Below, in pieces: positions 36,013 to 48,000 of a DNA stretch of 64,000 nt. The position numbers and the translations under genes are program-made. Under the pieces are notes generated by a model. The model made no database searches. It was not told the DNA's origin and saw only the letters and a list, made by a program, of their open reading frames with translations. Every line of letters begins with the position of its first letter. The stretch's first letter is position 1. The stretch covers positions 310,001 to 374,000 of the forward strand of contig JAIVFH010000022.1 of the NCBI GenBank assembly GCA_025765595.1, written 5' to 3'. Origin of the DNA: Obelidium mucronatum (Eukaryota; Chytridiomycota; Chytridiomycetes; Chytridiales; Chytriomycetaceae).

Positions 36013-38355
36013 ATGAGCGAAACTGAGACATTTGCGTTCCAGGCTGAGATCTCCCAGTTGATGTCTCTCATCATCAACACATTCTATTCGTACGTATTGT
36101 TTCTTGACTTTCTTTGTGTGTGTTTACTGTGGCCAAGCACTGGAACAAGCATACAACAAACATGCATGCAACTAACAATGCATTCGTTCCTTCTTCAACA
36201 GAAACAAGGAAATCTTCTTGCGTGAATTGATTTCTAACGCCTCTGATGCCTTGGACAAAATCCGATATGAATCTCTCACTGATGCGTCCAAGCTTGACTC
36301 TGAAAAGGAGTTGTTCATTCGAATTACTCCAGATGTTGCCAACAAGACTTTGGACATTCGTGATGCTGGTAAATATTGACTTCTTCTTTCATCAAGAGAA
36401 GCACTCTACTTACAAAATGTTTCAGGTATTGGTATGACCAAGACCGACCTTGTCAACAACCTCGGAACAATCGCCAAGTCTGGTACTAAGGCGTTCATGG
36501 AAGCCCTCAACTCTGGAGCTGATATTTCCATGATTGGTCAATTCGGTGTTGGTTTCTACTCTGCCTACCTCGTTGCTGACAAGGTTACCGTCATTACCAA
36601 GCACAACGATGACGAGCAATACATTTGGGAGTCTGCTGCTGGAGGCTCTTTCACCATTAGTGAGTATTCCCTATTGGTTTTGGTATCGCCTCCGGCGTAC
36701 TAATCAATTCCTTTTTAAAAGCCCTTGACACTGAAAATGAGCCAATCGGTCGTGGTTCCATTATTCGTCTTCACATGAAGGAGGACCAACTCGAATACCT
36801 TGAGGAGAAGAAGATCAAGGACATCGTCAAGAAGCACTCCGAATTTATCGGTTACCCCATTCAGCTCGTTGTTACCAAGGAAGTTGAAAAGGAGGTTGAA
36901 GATGAAGACGCTGCTGAAGAAAAGAAAGAAGACGAGGAGACTGATGGTCCAAAGATTGAAGAGATCGATGAAGAGGAGAAGCCAAAGAAGACCAAGACCG
37001 TCAAGGAGGTTACCAAGGAAACTGAAGAGCTCAACAAGACCAAGCCTCTCTGGACTCGTAACCCAGACGAAATCACCAACGAGGAATACGGAGCTTTCTA
37101 CAAGGCCTTGTCTAACGACTGGGAAGACCACCTCTCCGTTAAGCACTTCTCTGTTGAAGGTCAGCTCGAGTTCCGTGCTATTCTCTACGTGCCAAAGCGT
37201 GCTCCATTCGATATGTTCGAGCAGAAGAAGAAGCGCAACAACATTAAGCTCTACGTCCGTCGTGTCTTCATTATGGACGATTGTGATGAGCTTATCCCAG
37301 AATGGTTGTCCTTCATCAAGGGTATCGTTGACTCTGAGGATCTCCCACTCAACATCTCTCGTGAAATGCTCCAGCAGAACAAGATTCTCAAGGTTATCCG
37401 CAAGAACATTGTCAAGAAGGTCCTTGAGATGTTTGCCGAAATTGCCGAAGACAAGGAAAACTTCCAAAAGTTCTACGAAGCCTTTGGCAAGAACCTCAAG
37501 CTCGGAATCCACGAAGACTCCACCAACCGCAACAAGATTGCCGAGTTGCTTCGTTACCACTCCACCAAGTCTGGTGAAGAAATGACCTCCTTCAAGGACT
37601 ACATCACCCGTATGCCAGAGAAGCAGAAGAACATTTACTACATCACTGGTGAATCCCGTGCTGGAGTTGAGAACTCTCCATTCTTGGAAGTCTTGAAGAA
37701 GAAGGGCTTTGAAGTTCTCTACATGGTTGACCCAATTGATGAATACGCTGTCCAACAACTCAAGGAGTTTGACGGAAAGAAGCTGATGTCCTGCACCAAG
37801 GAGGGTCTTGAACTCGAGGAAGATGAAGAGGAGAAGGCTGCTCTTGAAGAGCAAAAGGCTGCTTTCGAAGATTTGACAAAGCAAATCAAGGACATTCTCG
37901 GTGACAAGGTTGAGAAGGTTGTGGTTTCCAACCGTATCCTTAACTCCCCGTGTGTTCTCGTTACTGGCCAATTCGGATGGTCTGCAAACATGGAGCGTAT
38001 TATGAAGGCACAAGCTCTACGTGACTCTTCCATGCAATCTTACATGGCTTCCAAGAAGACCCTTGAATTGAACCCAACTCACTCTATTGTCAAGTCATTG
38101 AAGGAAAAGGTTGCCGCTGACAAGAACGACAAAACTGTCAAGGACCTGACATTCTTGCTCTTCGAAACTGCCCTCTTGGCTTCTGGATTTTCATTGGAGG
38201 ACCCATCTGGTTTTGCTGGACGTATCCACCGCATGATCAAGCTTGGTCTGTCCATTGACGAGGAGGAAGTGGCTGCTGTGGAAGATGTTGCCGATGAAAT
38301 GCCGGCTCTCGAAGACGCTACTGAAGTGAACACTCAAATGGAGGAAGTTGATTAA
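36013..38355 (+). CDS. HSP90: Cytosolic Hsp90 chaperone
   Basis: Exons 36013-36089, 36202-36368, 36426-36659 and 36722-38355; 703 residues. Hsp90 is a dimeric ATP-driven chaperone for kinases, steroid-receptor-like clients and PIKKs. Seen: N-terminal GHKL ATPase with [41 protein letters not shown]; an acidic linker ([14 protein letters not shown]); middle domain with [14 protein letters not shown]-terminal dimerisation domain; and the terminal MEEVD that docks TPR cochaperones, marking the cytosolic form. Codon use is strongly biased to C-ending codons, as expected of a highly expressed gene. Three introns lie in the first third. Confidence 0.98.
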
Positions 38356-38445
38356 ATGATTATCAATGCATTCTTAGTCTGTAAAAATATATGCAAAACT
38401 TTTTAATATTTCAGTGTACTTTTATTTATTTGTTTTTTTTGAAAC

Positions 38446-39632
38446 TTATTGGGTCTGACTTCGAATTGATAAAAGTTCTTCTACACGCAAACGATCACGG
38501 TCGGTATGTGCCTTGAAGAGTTTGATAGGAGCGCCTTTTGATGCCAAATACTCCTTCAATCGAATTGCATCAATCGAATTTGGTTGACCTTCAACCAGAA
38601 AGGCAAGCTCTGTTTCCTGTTTCAGCAACTATAAGTATGATTGCAGCATTGCAGCATGATTGCATAGCTAGATGCTTACCCTTGCAATCGCCATGTTTTT
38701 AAACTTATCCTTCATCCGATCTGTTGCCTTTTGGGAATTCTCAAGCGCAATTGCTTCCTCCGATGGACTGACAAGTCCTCGCTTTCTAGCCAAGAGAGTG
38801 CGAATCGAAGCACACTGCTCAACTAGTTTCCGATGTTCATATTTGGACCAAACTTTGGCACGAGCGGAGCTCTCATCAATGTTTTGGATTATTTCGGCGG
38901 ATGGTTTTTCTTCGTAGTAAGATTTTTCAATTTTCGAAAATTGAGGAAGGGCTAAAAACTAACCATAAGCGTGATATTTTGCCAGCGTAAGCTTATCCAT
39001 TTTACGCAATTGCCTTGAATTGAGTCGTGCGGGATTGAAGGAGGATTTATCAGCCAGATGAAAGGGACTGGAACAAAAGTAAGTAAGTACAAGAAACAAA
39101 ATAGCACTATGCCGTATAATTTGCTAAAATATGATTTTTACCTGTATGATTCGTCCGGGTTGATTGTGACGGGAGCTGCCTCTTGTTCATCCCCATTGTC
39201 ATTGTCTCCACTTCCCTTGCCCATACGTTTCCTTTTCTCGTCCGTTCCTTGTTGACCAGAGTCACCCATCATCATTCCCGGTAAAAGACCACTCAAGTTG
39301 GCTTTCTTGCCAGCATTTGGAGAACCACTTTTGTCGAGACCGCCGTTGCTGCCAGTCCCATCACCACCGCCACTGTTGCTGCCGCTCCTCTGCTGTTGCT
39401 GCTGCTGCTGCTGTTCTCGCGAACTACTATTACTGCTGGTTTTTGGCTTTTTTGAGCGATTGAATCTTTTGGACAGATACGTTGGAATATCGCGTGATAT
39501 TGGAAACAAGGATGGTCCAATATCAAAGGGCTGTTTTCCTTCTGGAGACGAGGACGACGAAAGAGTGGACCCCAGTGCGTGGATGGGTGGAGCAATGTGT
39601 TGAATTCCGAAAGAAGGGTGTTTGGTCATCAT
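38446..39632 (-). CDS. Uncharacterised protein, 4 exons
   Basis: Exons 39632-39142, 39067-38964, 38909-38680 and 38628-38446; 335 residues, all in phase. The N-terminal half is low complexity (Ser, poly-Gln and Gly/Asn/Ser-rich with GSNSGGGDGTGSN). The C-terminal ~170 residues look folded and helical: LNSRQLRKMDKLTLAKYHAY, KVWSKYEHRKLVEQCASIR, ARKRGLVSPSEEAIALENS, RLRVEELLSIR. No family was recognised. Two consecutive ATGs (39632, 39629) are possible starts; the frame is open further upstream but overlaps the divergent gene. Confidence 0.7.
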
Positions 39633-39659
39633 ATTGTTCGTTTTGGTGAATTTCAAAGA
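39633..39659. promoter_or_regulatory. 27-bp gap between divergent start codons
   Basis: Only 27 bp separate the ATG of the uncharacterised gene (-) from the ATG of the MAT2B-like gene (+). Both transcripts must therefore start within the other gene's coding region, or use very short or absent leaders. The gap is T-rich on the + strand (TATTGTTCGTTTTGG). Confidence 0.6.
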
Positions 39660-40871
39660 ATGGCAAAAGGGACAGTTGTTGTTACTGGTGCAAGCGGGCT
39701 TCTTGGCCGGGCAGTCTACAAGGCACTGGCGGCAGGCGAGTTTGAAGGTAAAGAAGCGAGCAAAATGGCTGTTTCCGCCCATACGTTGATTAAGTGTAAG
39801 GGTGTTGGTATAGTTGTTGGGACTGGTTTCTCACGGGTTCAGAGTCCGCTGGTCAAGCTGGACATTACAAACAAGAGTGCCATCAGCCAGTTTATTGACC
39901 AGCATGCTCCCGTGGCTGTGATCCACTGTGCCGCAGAGAGGAGACCCGACGTGGCGGAGAAGAACAAAGACGGTTTGAAACATAAGATTTAAGCGATGTA
40001 AGCAGCTGACGTGAATTCACATTCGAATTAGGCGCTTATGCGATTAATGTGACGGCTGCGGGTTGGGTTGCGGAAGAATGCAAACGTGTTGGGGCCTTCT
40101 TTGTCTATATTTCAACCGACTACGTTTTTGATGGCAAGAACCCGCCATATGAAGTTGATTCTGTACCATGTCCTATCAACTACTACGGTATATAATGCAT
40201 GAGTGTGGAATTCGTTGTGACGGTGGCCCTTTAGGTGAATCAAAATTGCAGGGCGAACAAGCATGCATCGCCAGCAACCCTGACGTAATTATTTTCCGTG
40301 TTCCTATTCTGTATGGAAACGTCGAATTTCATGAAGAATCCGCCGTGAATTGCCTGGTTCCAATTATCCAGGTTCGATTGACCAACCAGCGTACTTACTC
40401 TTATTTCGGTAATTACTAACTTTCATTCAGAACACCGCAAAGAGGGTCGTTATGGATGACTTCCAAGTTCGGTACCCAACAAAGTAAGTCAAAGTAAGTC
40501 CGGTTTTGAGTTTCTAGAAATTAATTTTTCTCTTAAAATATTGAAACAGTGTTGATGATGTTGCGAAAGCCCTTACGCTGCTGACAGTGAAAGCTCTATC
40601 AGACAAAAGTGTGAAGGGGGTGTACCACTTTTGCGCAAAAGAAAGGACCACAAAGTACGAAATGTGTAAAGTCATTGCAGAATCGTTTGGCGGACTGGAT
40701 ATTTCTCATTTGGAGCCACTCAGAGACGTTCCATTAGACGCCTTGGCGAACCGCCCATACAATGCACAGTTGTCAAATACTCGTATTGAGGAGGAGGCTG
40801 GTATTCGTATCATCTGTGTTCCTTTCAAGGCTTGGTGGAAGGAGTTCGCAGAAAACCGAATGCAAAAGTAG
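39660..40871 (+). CDS. MAT2B: MAT2B-like NAD(P)-binding protein (RmlD/SDR fold)
   Basis: Exons 39660-39972, 40032-40187, 40235-40371, 40431-40483 and 40550-40871; 326 residues. Resembles methionine adenosyltransferase regulatory subunit beta, of the dTDP-4-dehydrorhamnose reductase family. Visible: VVVTGASGLLGRAVYKAL (Rossmann Gly motif), VIHCAAERRPDV, YISTDYVFDGKNPPYE, SKLQGEQA, FRVPILYG, GVYHFCAKERTTKYEM, RPYNAQL. The catalytic-type Tyr-x3-Lys pair reads YYGESKL. A possible intron after AAGEFEG does not keep phase, so the extra residues KEASKMAVSAHTLIKC are kept as coding; this stretch is uncertain. Confidence 0.85.
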
Positions 40872-40921
40872 CAGAACAGGAATATTAAACCAAAGAAGTA
40901 CCAAAAAATCGCTCTATTTAA

Positions 40922-43900
40922 TCACACGAATCGTATCCCAAAACGTAATGCCCCCACTATGACAAGAAAAATACGCTTCCATTTTCTTCTTGGACTTTTT
41001 GAATCAAGCAAGTATCCTTGAGACACATCGAAATCAGTCCCGCTTAGTTGCTGAAACAGCATTCGCTCGGATTCCATTAAGTCTGTTATCCGCAACTCAA
41101 AATAGCGCTTTTGAAAAATCAAGTCAGATCTCCACACCGCCAGTCGCTCATTCGTGCTTTGGTAATAATGAATTCCATGCTCCAGTTCTACAAGTCCTTG
41201 CTCCAAATCAAGAATATCTGGCCCCACCACAGCATGGATCAAGTTCCATATTCGCATCTCGAAGTATTGAACCTATTTTGAAATAGGTCACAAAATAATA
41301 GAATAATAGAGTATTGACATCGTTTACCTTTTCTTCTGTGGTGCGAAGAGTCGTCAAATCTTCTTCCAAAACCCGTAATCTATCGCCTTGCTCCACAAGA
41401 AGCGTATCTGCTGCCCTTCTTCTATGATCCAAACTTTCCAAAACCCTCTCAAATAAGCCGTCCAATGCCCCCCTGCTATTGCCATCACGGAAACTCAATT
41501 CGCGGCCAACTTGGAATAAACTATCCTCTAGCCGATCCATGATTTCAATAAAGCCCTTTTCCTTCTCCGCAAAAACTGCTCTCATCCCATCCAATGCTGC
41601 GGCATGTGCTTCCAAGTCTTTCAGGTAAAGTACTTCCCGTGACTCCAGCTCGCGTAACCTTGTGGAGTTTTGCAACTCTACTTGCTTAACACGTGATAGA
41701 AGATGCTGATGGTCTTGGTGATTTCGTTGATGATTCTCTAGCTCCATATTTAGAAGGCTTAACTGTTGAGCATCTCGGGCTGACTGTTGGGTTGCTTGAT
41801 GGAGGGCGAACGAAATGTCATCTAAATTAGCTTTCAAACATGTGATTTCCTGACGAGCTGCTTGAAGTTCCTGAGTAATTTGGTAATTGTTTGCTTGTTG
41901 GTATTCAGAAGGGGTAGAATTGCGGTTGTAGTGGTGGGTGTAAGCCGGTGTTGAAACCGAAGACGAAGAATGGAGAGAGAGGCGACTATTGGGACGTAGA
42001 GGCAAGTCGATTGAGATTGGAATAATAGAAGCTGGTTGAATGCTTGGTGTTGTTGGACTCTTTCGAAGGTAGGTTGGGGAAGCGTACAGAGATGGATTTG
42101 GCACCGAAATGGCATCTACTTTCCGTTCCAGACGACTTTCCAGGTACCTTTAAACAGAATATAAGACGAGTATATCTTAAATGAGATACATACTCTAAAC
42201 ATGATTCTATGTTTGAAAATGATGGTGTGACAGACTGTTTAGCTCCCGGCCAATCTACTTTCTCCAGAATCTGCTGGATCATATTGCTGTGATGTCGAAC
42301 TAGATCCAGTGCCGCATTTAAATCACTGATGATTTTGCTCTTATCGTTTGCCATACTCAGCCCCTTCTTCAAATTGACCATCAAATCAGATTCACTGGAA
42401 ATAAGATATGACAAGCTGTCAAAAAGAAACTTTTCCAGAAGTTGGATATCTTGTAAGTAGGAGCTTTCATTTGCTTTGAATGACTCCTGCTGAGACTTCA
42501 GAGCTCTAATTGAAGATTTAAGCGCATTGACTTTGTCCTCCAACGCTTGATTCACATCAGAGAACTCAATACAATTGTCTTGAAGTTCGACTACTTCGGC
42601 ACGGAGAGACTTCAAACTCTCTTCCAACTTTAAGTTTTCACCTTTCAGGTTATCGATCTTTGAAATGTTGTTTACAAGTTCAGCCTCCAAACGCAGAATT
42701 AGAGAATCGGTCGTTGACTTGAGTTTTGCGATTTCGGTTTCAGACCGCGCATTTTGGTCTTGGAGAGCTGAAATCATGGTGTTATGTGATATTGCCTGCT
42801 TCTCATGACTGATGTTCCCCTGCACCGCCAAATCCAATTGCGACACAAGTTCCTCAATTCTCTCATTCAAAGAAGATCCTATATTCCGCTGTGATTCCAG
42901 TTCTGATAGAAGGCGCGCATTTTCTCCTTTTGTTACCTCCAGATCACGCTTCCCAATTTCGATACAGTCCTCATACTTGCTAGTTTGTACATGATACAAA
43001 GCTTTGAGACTACCAAGGTCGGATTTTAAAGACAAGACTTCCTGCTGAAGATTCGACACATATTGATCTTCCATCGACCGTTGTAAATCCCTTGTACCAT
43101 TCAGTTCCAACGTCATTCGTTCTCCTTTTTCTCTTTCCAAGTCCAAAGCCGCCTGTAACGTTGACACATTCGACGCCAGCCCATTGTATTCCGCCTGCAA
43201 AGATTTGAGGGCAGCGTCCCGTTCTGAATAAAGTTGAAAAATCATGGAGTGTTCCTGTACCGCCTTATCAAGGGATAAGCTCATTTCTCGGATTCGTTCT
43301 TCAAGTTGCATCTTTATGTTTCGTAATTCTTTGATGGTGGCATCTCGTGCGGCTTTTGTCGCTGCGAGCTTTGTTTTCTCAGAAGACAGCAATTTCACTG
43401 ACTCCAGCAGCGCTTCCTTCTCAATTTGATTCGAATGGCTTTGAGCCAGATGTTTGGAAGTTTCGGTTTCCAGCGCCAACGAGAGTTCGGCCAGATTCGT
43501 TTCAGCCAAAAGTTTGTCCGCAAGAGCCATGGAAACATCGCTTTCAAGTTGGAGTATTTTGTAGTTGAGTGATTCGATTTGTGTTTTCAAGTCTAATATT
43601 TTTATGGAGTCAAGGGATTCTTGGTTTTGAGATTGGTGAGATCGCTGAGAACTTTCGTGTGGAGTCTGCCACTGAGATGGTCTAGAATCTGTAGCAAGCA
43701 TAGCTTTGAGTGCCTCGTTGTCCGCAACAAGCTCCGTGATTTGGTTTTCCAGATTGGTTATGATCCCAGATATTCGAGCGTTTTCGGTATTTGCGATCTC
43801 AACAATTTCCGTCATTTCCTGATAATTCGTTTGGGCGAGAAGAACATCGCTGGCTGCGTCAGCGAGTTGGGCTTCAAGGTCGTGAATTCTAGCACGAAGA

Positions 43901-44694
43901 CCAGAAAAAATTTCGGAGTTTATATATTCCGGTGCAAAAGGCGCGCTGAGTTGCGGCGGTTGAGGAGGTACGAACGATCGCTTGAGATCCAATGAATTGA
44001 CGGCGATAGCATCATTTTCTAGCCTCAGATGACCCGTTCCCACATACAAACTCAATTCTCCTTCAAGAGCACGCACTGTATTGACAAGAGCGAGTTCTAT
44101 CTGCTCCTTCTCTAAAACTCGCTTTGACAAGGCAACAACATCCTCCTCAAGCAGTCTCGATCTATTCCTGTTCTCTTCAAACTCTTCAAAATCTCGCTCC
44201 CATTGCAAGGCCTCTACTTTTCGTTGCTCGCCTCGTTGGACATACTCTCTTTCATTACTTTCGATCGTTTTTTGCAAAGTTTCAACCATGTTTTGCAATG
44301 TCTGCTTCTCGCGACGAAGAAGAGAAATGATTCGATTTGATTCGGATTCGGATTCGGGGCTGCTGTTTGGATATGATGGGTTGGTGGCCGTTGGAAGCAA
44401 CTGCATATAGTAAGAAGTTAGAATTTACCAGGCGGGATTGTGTCGCACCTCTGAACTTTGGCATGAAGACAATCCAATATTTGAATTATTCTGAGTAGTG
44501 CTTAAGGGGGTTTGCTCTGGTGCATCCAAAGCCAAATCGTCCAGGGCTTTGAGCAGCTCCGAATGGCTTTCCTGATGCGCTACGCTCAGATGAGAAACAG
44601 AATCTGAGAAAACCAGTGTTTCCTGATGGTCAGGTGAAGTGGCAATCGAAGTGACACCAGTTGTTGTTGGATTGACATCCACCTCTCCTTCCAT
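40922..44694 (-). CDS. Large coiled-coil protein with PACT-like C-terminus (possible microtubule-organising-centre protein)
   Basis: Exons 44694-44449, 44400-42194, 42147-41328 and 41272-40922; 1207 residues, all in phase. Residues ~85-800 are almost unbroken heptad coiled coil (RIISLLRREKQTLQNMVETL onward). A Pro/Ser-rich break follows (SPTTPSIQPASIIPIS), then more coiled coil. The end, LAVWRSDLIFQKRYFELRI...RRKWKRIFLVIVGALRFGIRF, resembles the PACT domain that targets pericentrin/AKAP450 and fungal Pcp1/Spc110-like proteins to the centrosome or spindle pole body. The domain call is by eye. An alternative upstream ATG at 44781 would add MVQKKVVRQGESAVREN-type sequence. Confidence 0.72.
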
Positions 44695-44877
44695 ACTGCC
44701 AATTTCAAAAAAAAAAAAAGTTACTGTTTGATTCTCCCTTACCGCACTTTCTCCCTGCCGCACTACTTTTTTCTGCACCATTCTGGTATTTTTATTGTGT
44801 AAATACGCGGGTGATTTCTCAGCAAAGTCTGTTCACGATAGGAACTCTGTTCTTTGGACTCTTCCCATTCGCGGTTT

Positions 44878-44901
44878 CATTTAACGATCGAACGTTAAAT
44901 G
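44878..44901. promoter_or_regulatory. 9-bp inverted repeat in a divergent promoter
   Basis: CATTTAACG at 44878-44886 and its exact reverse complement CGTTAAATG at 44893-44901, 6-bp spacer ATCGAA. It lies between the divergent starts of the coiled-coil gene (44694) and the NACHT-WD40 gene (45042), and could be a dimeric regulator site. Confidence 0.45.
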
Positions 44902-45041
44902 CCTGCTTAAAAGGAGCTTCGTTCTTTTTTCTGCTAATTAATAACCTGACGACACAGATCTCTGACGGTCGAATGGACCGCGCGTAATTACGTTGAATTT
45001 TTGCTCACAAGCAGCAATACTGTTCTCAGGAGCGACGCCAA

Positions 45042-48000
45042 ATGGCTTGTGCGAAAGAGGCTGGAAAAGGGAAAGCGTCTGTTGAAAAGAAATTAGCGCC
45101 AGCTCTTGGTCACCAATGCAGCAAGCAGGACATTGCAATTCTATTTGAAAACGGGAACTGGTTTGATTTTCCAATTGGCGATTTTACAGGACGTGCCGTG
45201 AAAAGGAGTGAAGTCGTTCAGCTATATATGTCATCGACTTGGCGAGGTTGACGAGCCTGGAAGCAGAGCAGTCGTCCGTCGGGAAGACGAATCGCTTAAC
45301 TTGAGGCGCTACCTGCAATAGGTTTCAATTGGGAGGTGTTGAGGGTTTAAACAGAAGATTTGATTGAAAACTGAATGAGTTCTCTTCCCTGCCTCCCGCC
45401 TTCAGCCCCTAAGCCCCTAACCACGCCAACGGCTCATTCGCACAACAGAATTCCTCGACACGCTGGGCGCAAAGCTCGGCGTTAGACGCCGAAGCAACGA
45501 CCCGCGCTTGGCGCCGCAGCGCAGTCCGCAGCCCGGCCACGCCCCAACGCCGTCGCTCGCGGCAGACGCCCGGCCAAGCACGGCGGCCCTCTCGCTCGAT
45601 GTCGAGGCGGACACCGCTGCCAGTGAGTCACACGCAAATGCGTTGCTTATCCGCTCTTCTGTTTCTTATGTTCTCTTCTCAGCCATCACCCCTACTGGCA
45701 CTCAACATGTTGTTCCTGCCGTTCTTATCGAATCTCATGCAGAACAGGCGTCGACCGGGACTCGTGAGTGTATTTTACTTTTCGCCATTAGATCGTTCAA
45801 GTTGATCATATCGAAGTGTTAACCCCACCCCACCCTCTTATTCTAGTGGAAGACTTTGTTGACAAACGCCAACTGCAAATACTCTCGGAGCGTTCCCGTG
45901 ATGTTTTGACGCAACTGATGACCGATTGGAACCCCTCTGAAGCAGAAGCCCTATTGAATCAGTTTGAGGATCACAGAAAATCTGTTGGGGCTTACAAGGA
46001 CAAAATTGAGCTTCTCTTGTCCAACGTCAATGAGCCTGCCGCTGCCTCTACCACTGTGAAGGATACCATGGACTCAATAGTCGGCGGACTTGGCTCTTTC
46101 GCTGACACTCATCCTATCCTGAAGATTGCTTGGTTTCTAGTTTCTGCGGGTTACAAGGTATATAAATTCTTGGTTTCATTTCGAGTCAGCGTCAGTCTAA
46201 CAGAACTTTACATTAGATGGCAAAAGCTCGTGTTGAGCAGGCTGCTGCATTCGATGAACTGTCCACCGGGTTCTTGGACGGTTCGAAAAAAATCCATCGT
46301 CTAATGTCATTGACGGCGAAAGCCATTCCTCTTGAAACAGCTCAATTGTTGTCCAATAGTATTGAGTCTTTTATATCCTGTCTGATTGATGTCGCCGACG
46401 CATATTTGAATTACTTCAAGGCTGGTATGTATTTTTGTATTTGATTGATCCGATAGGCGTTGGTGTTACATTGATCTCACTCTATCTTCAGGACCATCTG
46501 GGACATCGAGTCTGTTTGGAGGGACCTTCAAGACACTCGCGGACTTAAACGAACGCCTCGATGCTGTGAACGCCGATCTTGGTCGTGTCAAACAGGATGG
46601 AACTCTGGAGGTTTTGGTTGCTGTTGCTGAAGACGTGGTTGAGATCAAGACGGACGTAAAGGCTGTTGCTGAAGACGTGGTTGAGATCAAGGCGGACGTA
46701 AAGGCTGTTGCTGAAGACGTGGTTGAGACCAAGAATGACATAAAAGCCATTCGAGCCGATCAGGCCAAAATTACTGCAACAAGTCAGGATCGAGACTTTG
46801 ACACTCTCCGCGAACACTGCAAGTTCACTGACCTTCATAGCGATGGAGAGATTCATGCACTTACGAGCAAGAGACATCCAGAAACTCGCGACTGGATCAT
46901 CAATAATATGGTGAAGTTAATCTCCGATGATGACGGGAAGAGGATTATATGGCTTCGTGGGGAGGCCGGAACGGGAAAATCTGTTGTAGCTGGGTGTGTT
47001 GCCCGCGCTTTGGAGGATAGAGGAATACTTGCTGCCTCTTTCTTTTGCCAGCATGACAACAAGCTGAGAGATTCTATTGCGTCTATGATCCAGACCCTTG
47101 CTTACGAGGTTTGTTTCAATTTTTTTAATTACTGAATGTGTTCTATGTCACTCAATTTTGTCCACTCAGCTGGCAAACAAGTACCCGAGTTATCGTAAAG
47201 AACTTCTTAAAAGCCTCCAAGATTCAAAGTTCCGTGACAGTACTATTGTTTCTATTCAGAAACAACTCGAGGTCTTTTTCATCAAACCTTTTAAAGCCTG
47301 TCCTATTATCCCAAATTGTGTGATTGTTATCGATGCTCTTGATGAACTCGTGGATCATGTGGATCGGAAATCAATCACCGAAGTCTTGAATACGATGAAG
47401 TCATTGAAACCTCCAATCAAATTATTCATCACAAGTCGACCAAATGTGGCCATTCCTATGACTGGAACCAATGACTTTGGAATTCAATTCTTTGATGTTG
47501 AGTCGAAAGAAAATCTTGAAGACATCCGGCTTTTCACCCACGACCGAGTGACTGAGTTGGTGAATAGTCTTGTTATGAAAGGTCGAATCGAGGCGAACCC
47601 AAAAGAAGTGGCAGATTTGGCGATGAAGCTCTCGACAGCATCCAAGGGATTGTTTATTTGGATTACGCTGGTGCTTGGGAATGTACGTGGTGTGGATCGC
47701 CACTTGACGAATGAGGAGAGCACCATAGAGGTCATTGAGGATGTTTGGGGGGAATCTACGTTAAATGAATCGACAGCAGAGCTGCTATTGCGCCTTGAGC
47801 AGGCGGCGTCAATGGATCTGCAGTCGTTGTATTGTCGAGCACTCTGTAATGCCTACAAGACGGAGAAAGCTGCCAACGATTTCAAGGTGACTGTCGGTAT
47901 TATTCTGTACGCAAAAGTGCCAGTGTCTCTTGTGGCGTTAAGATCTCTTGTGGAACGGTACCCTTCAGGCATTAGGATAAGCAGGAAGAGAGTATTCGAT

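Noticed and set aside
36715..38013. 432-codon ORF antisense to HSP90
   Set aside because: Shadow of the strong codon bias of HSP90; hydrophobic low-information sequence, no motif.
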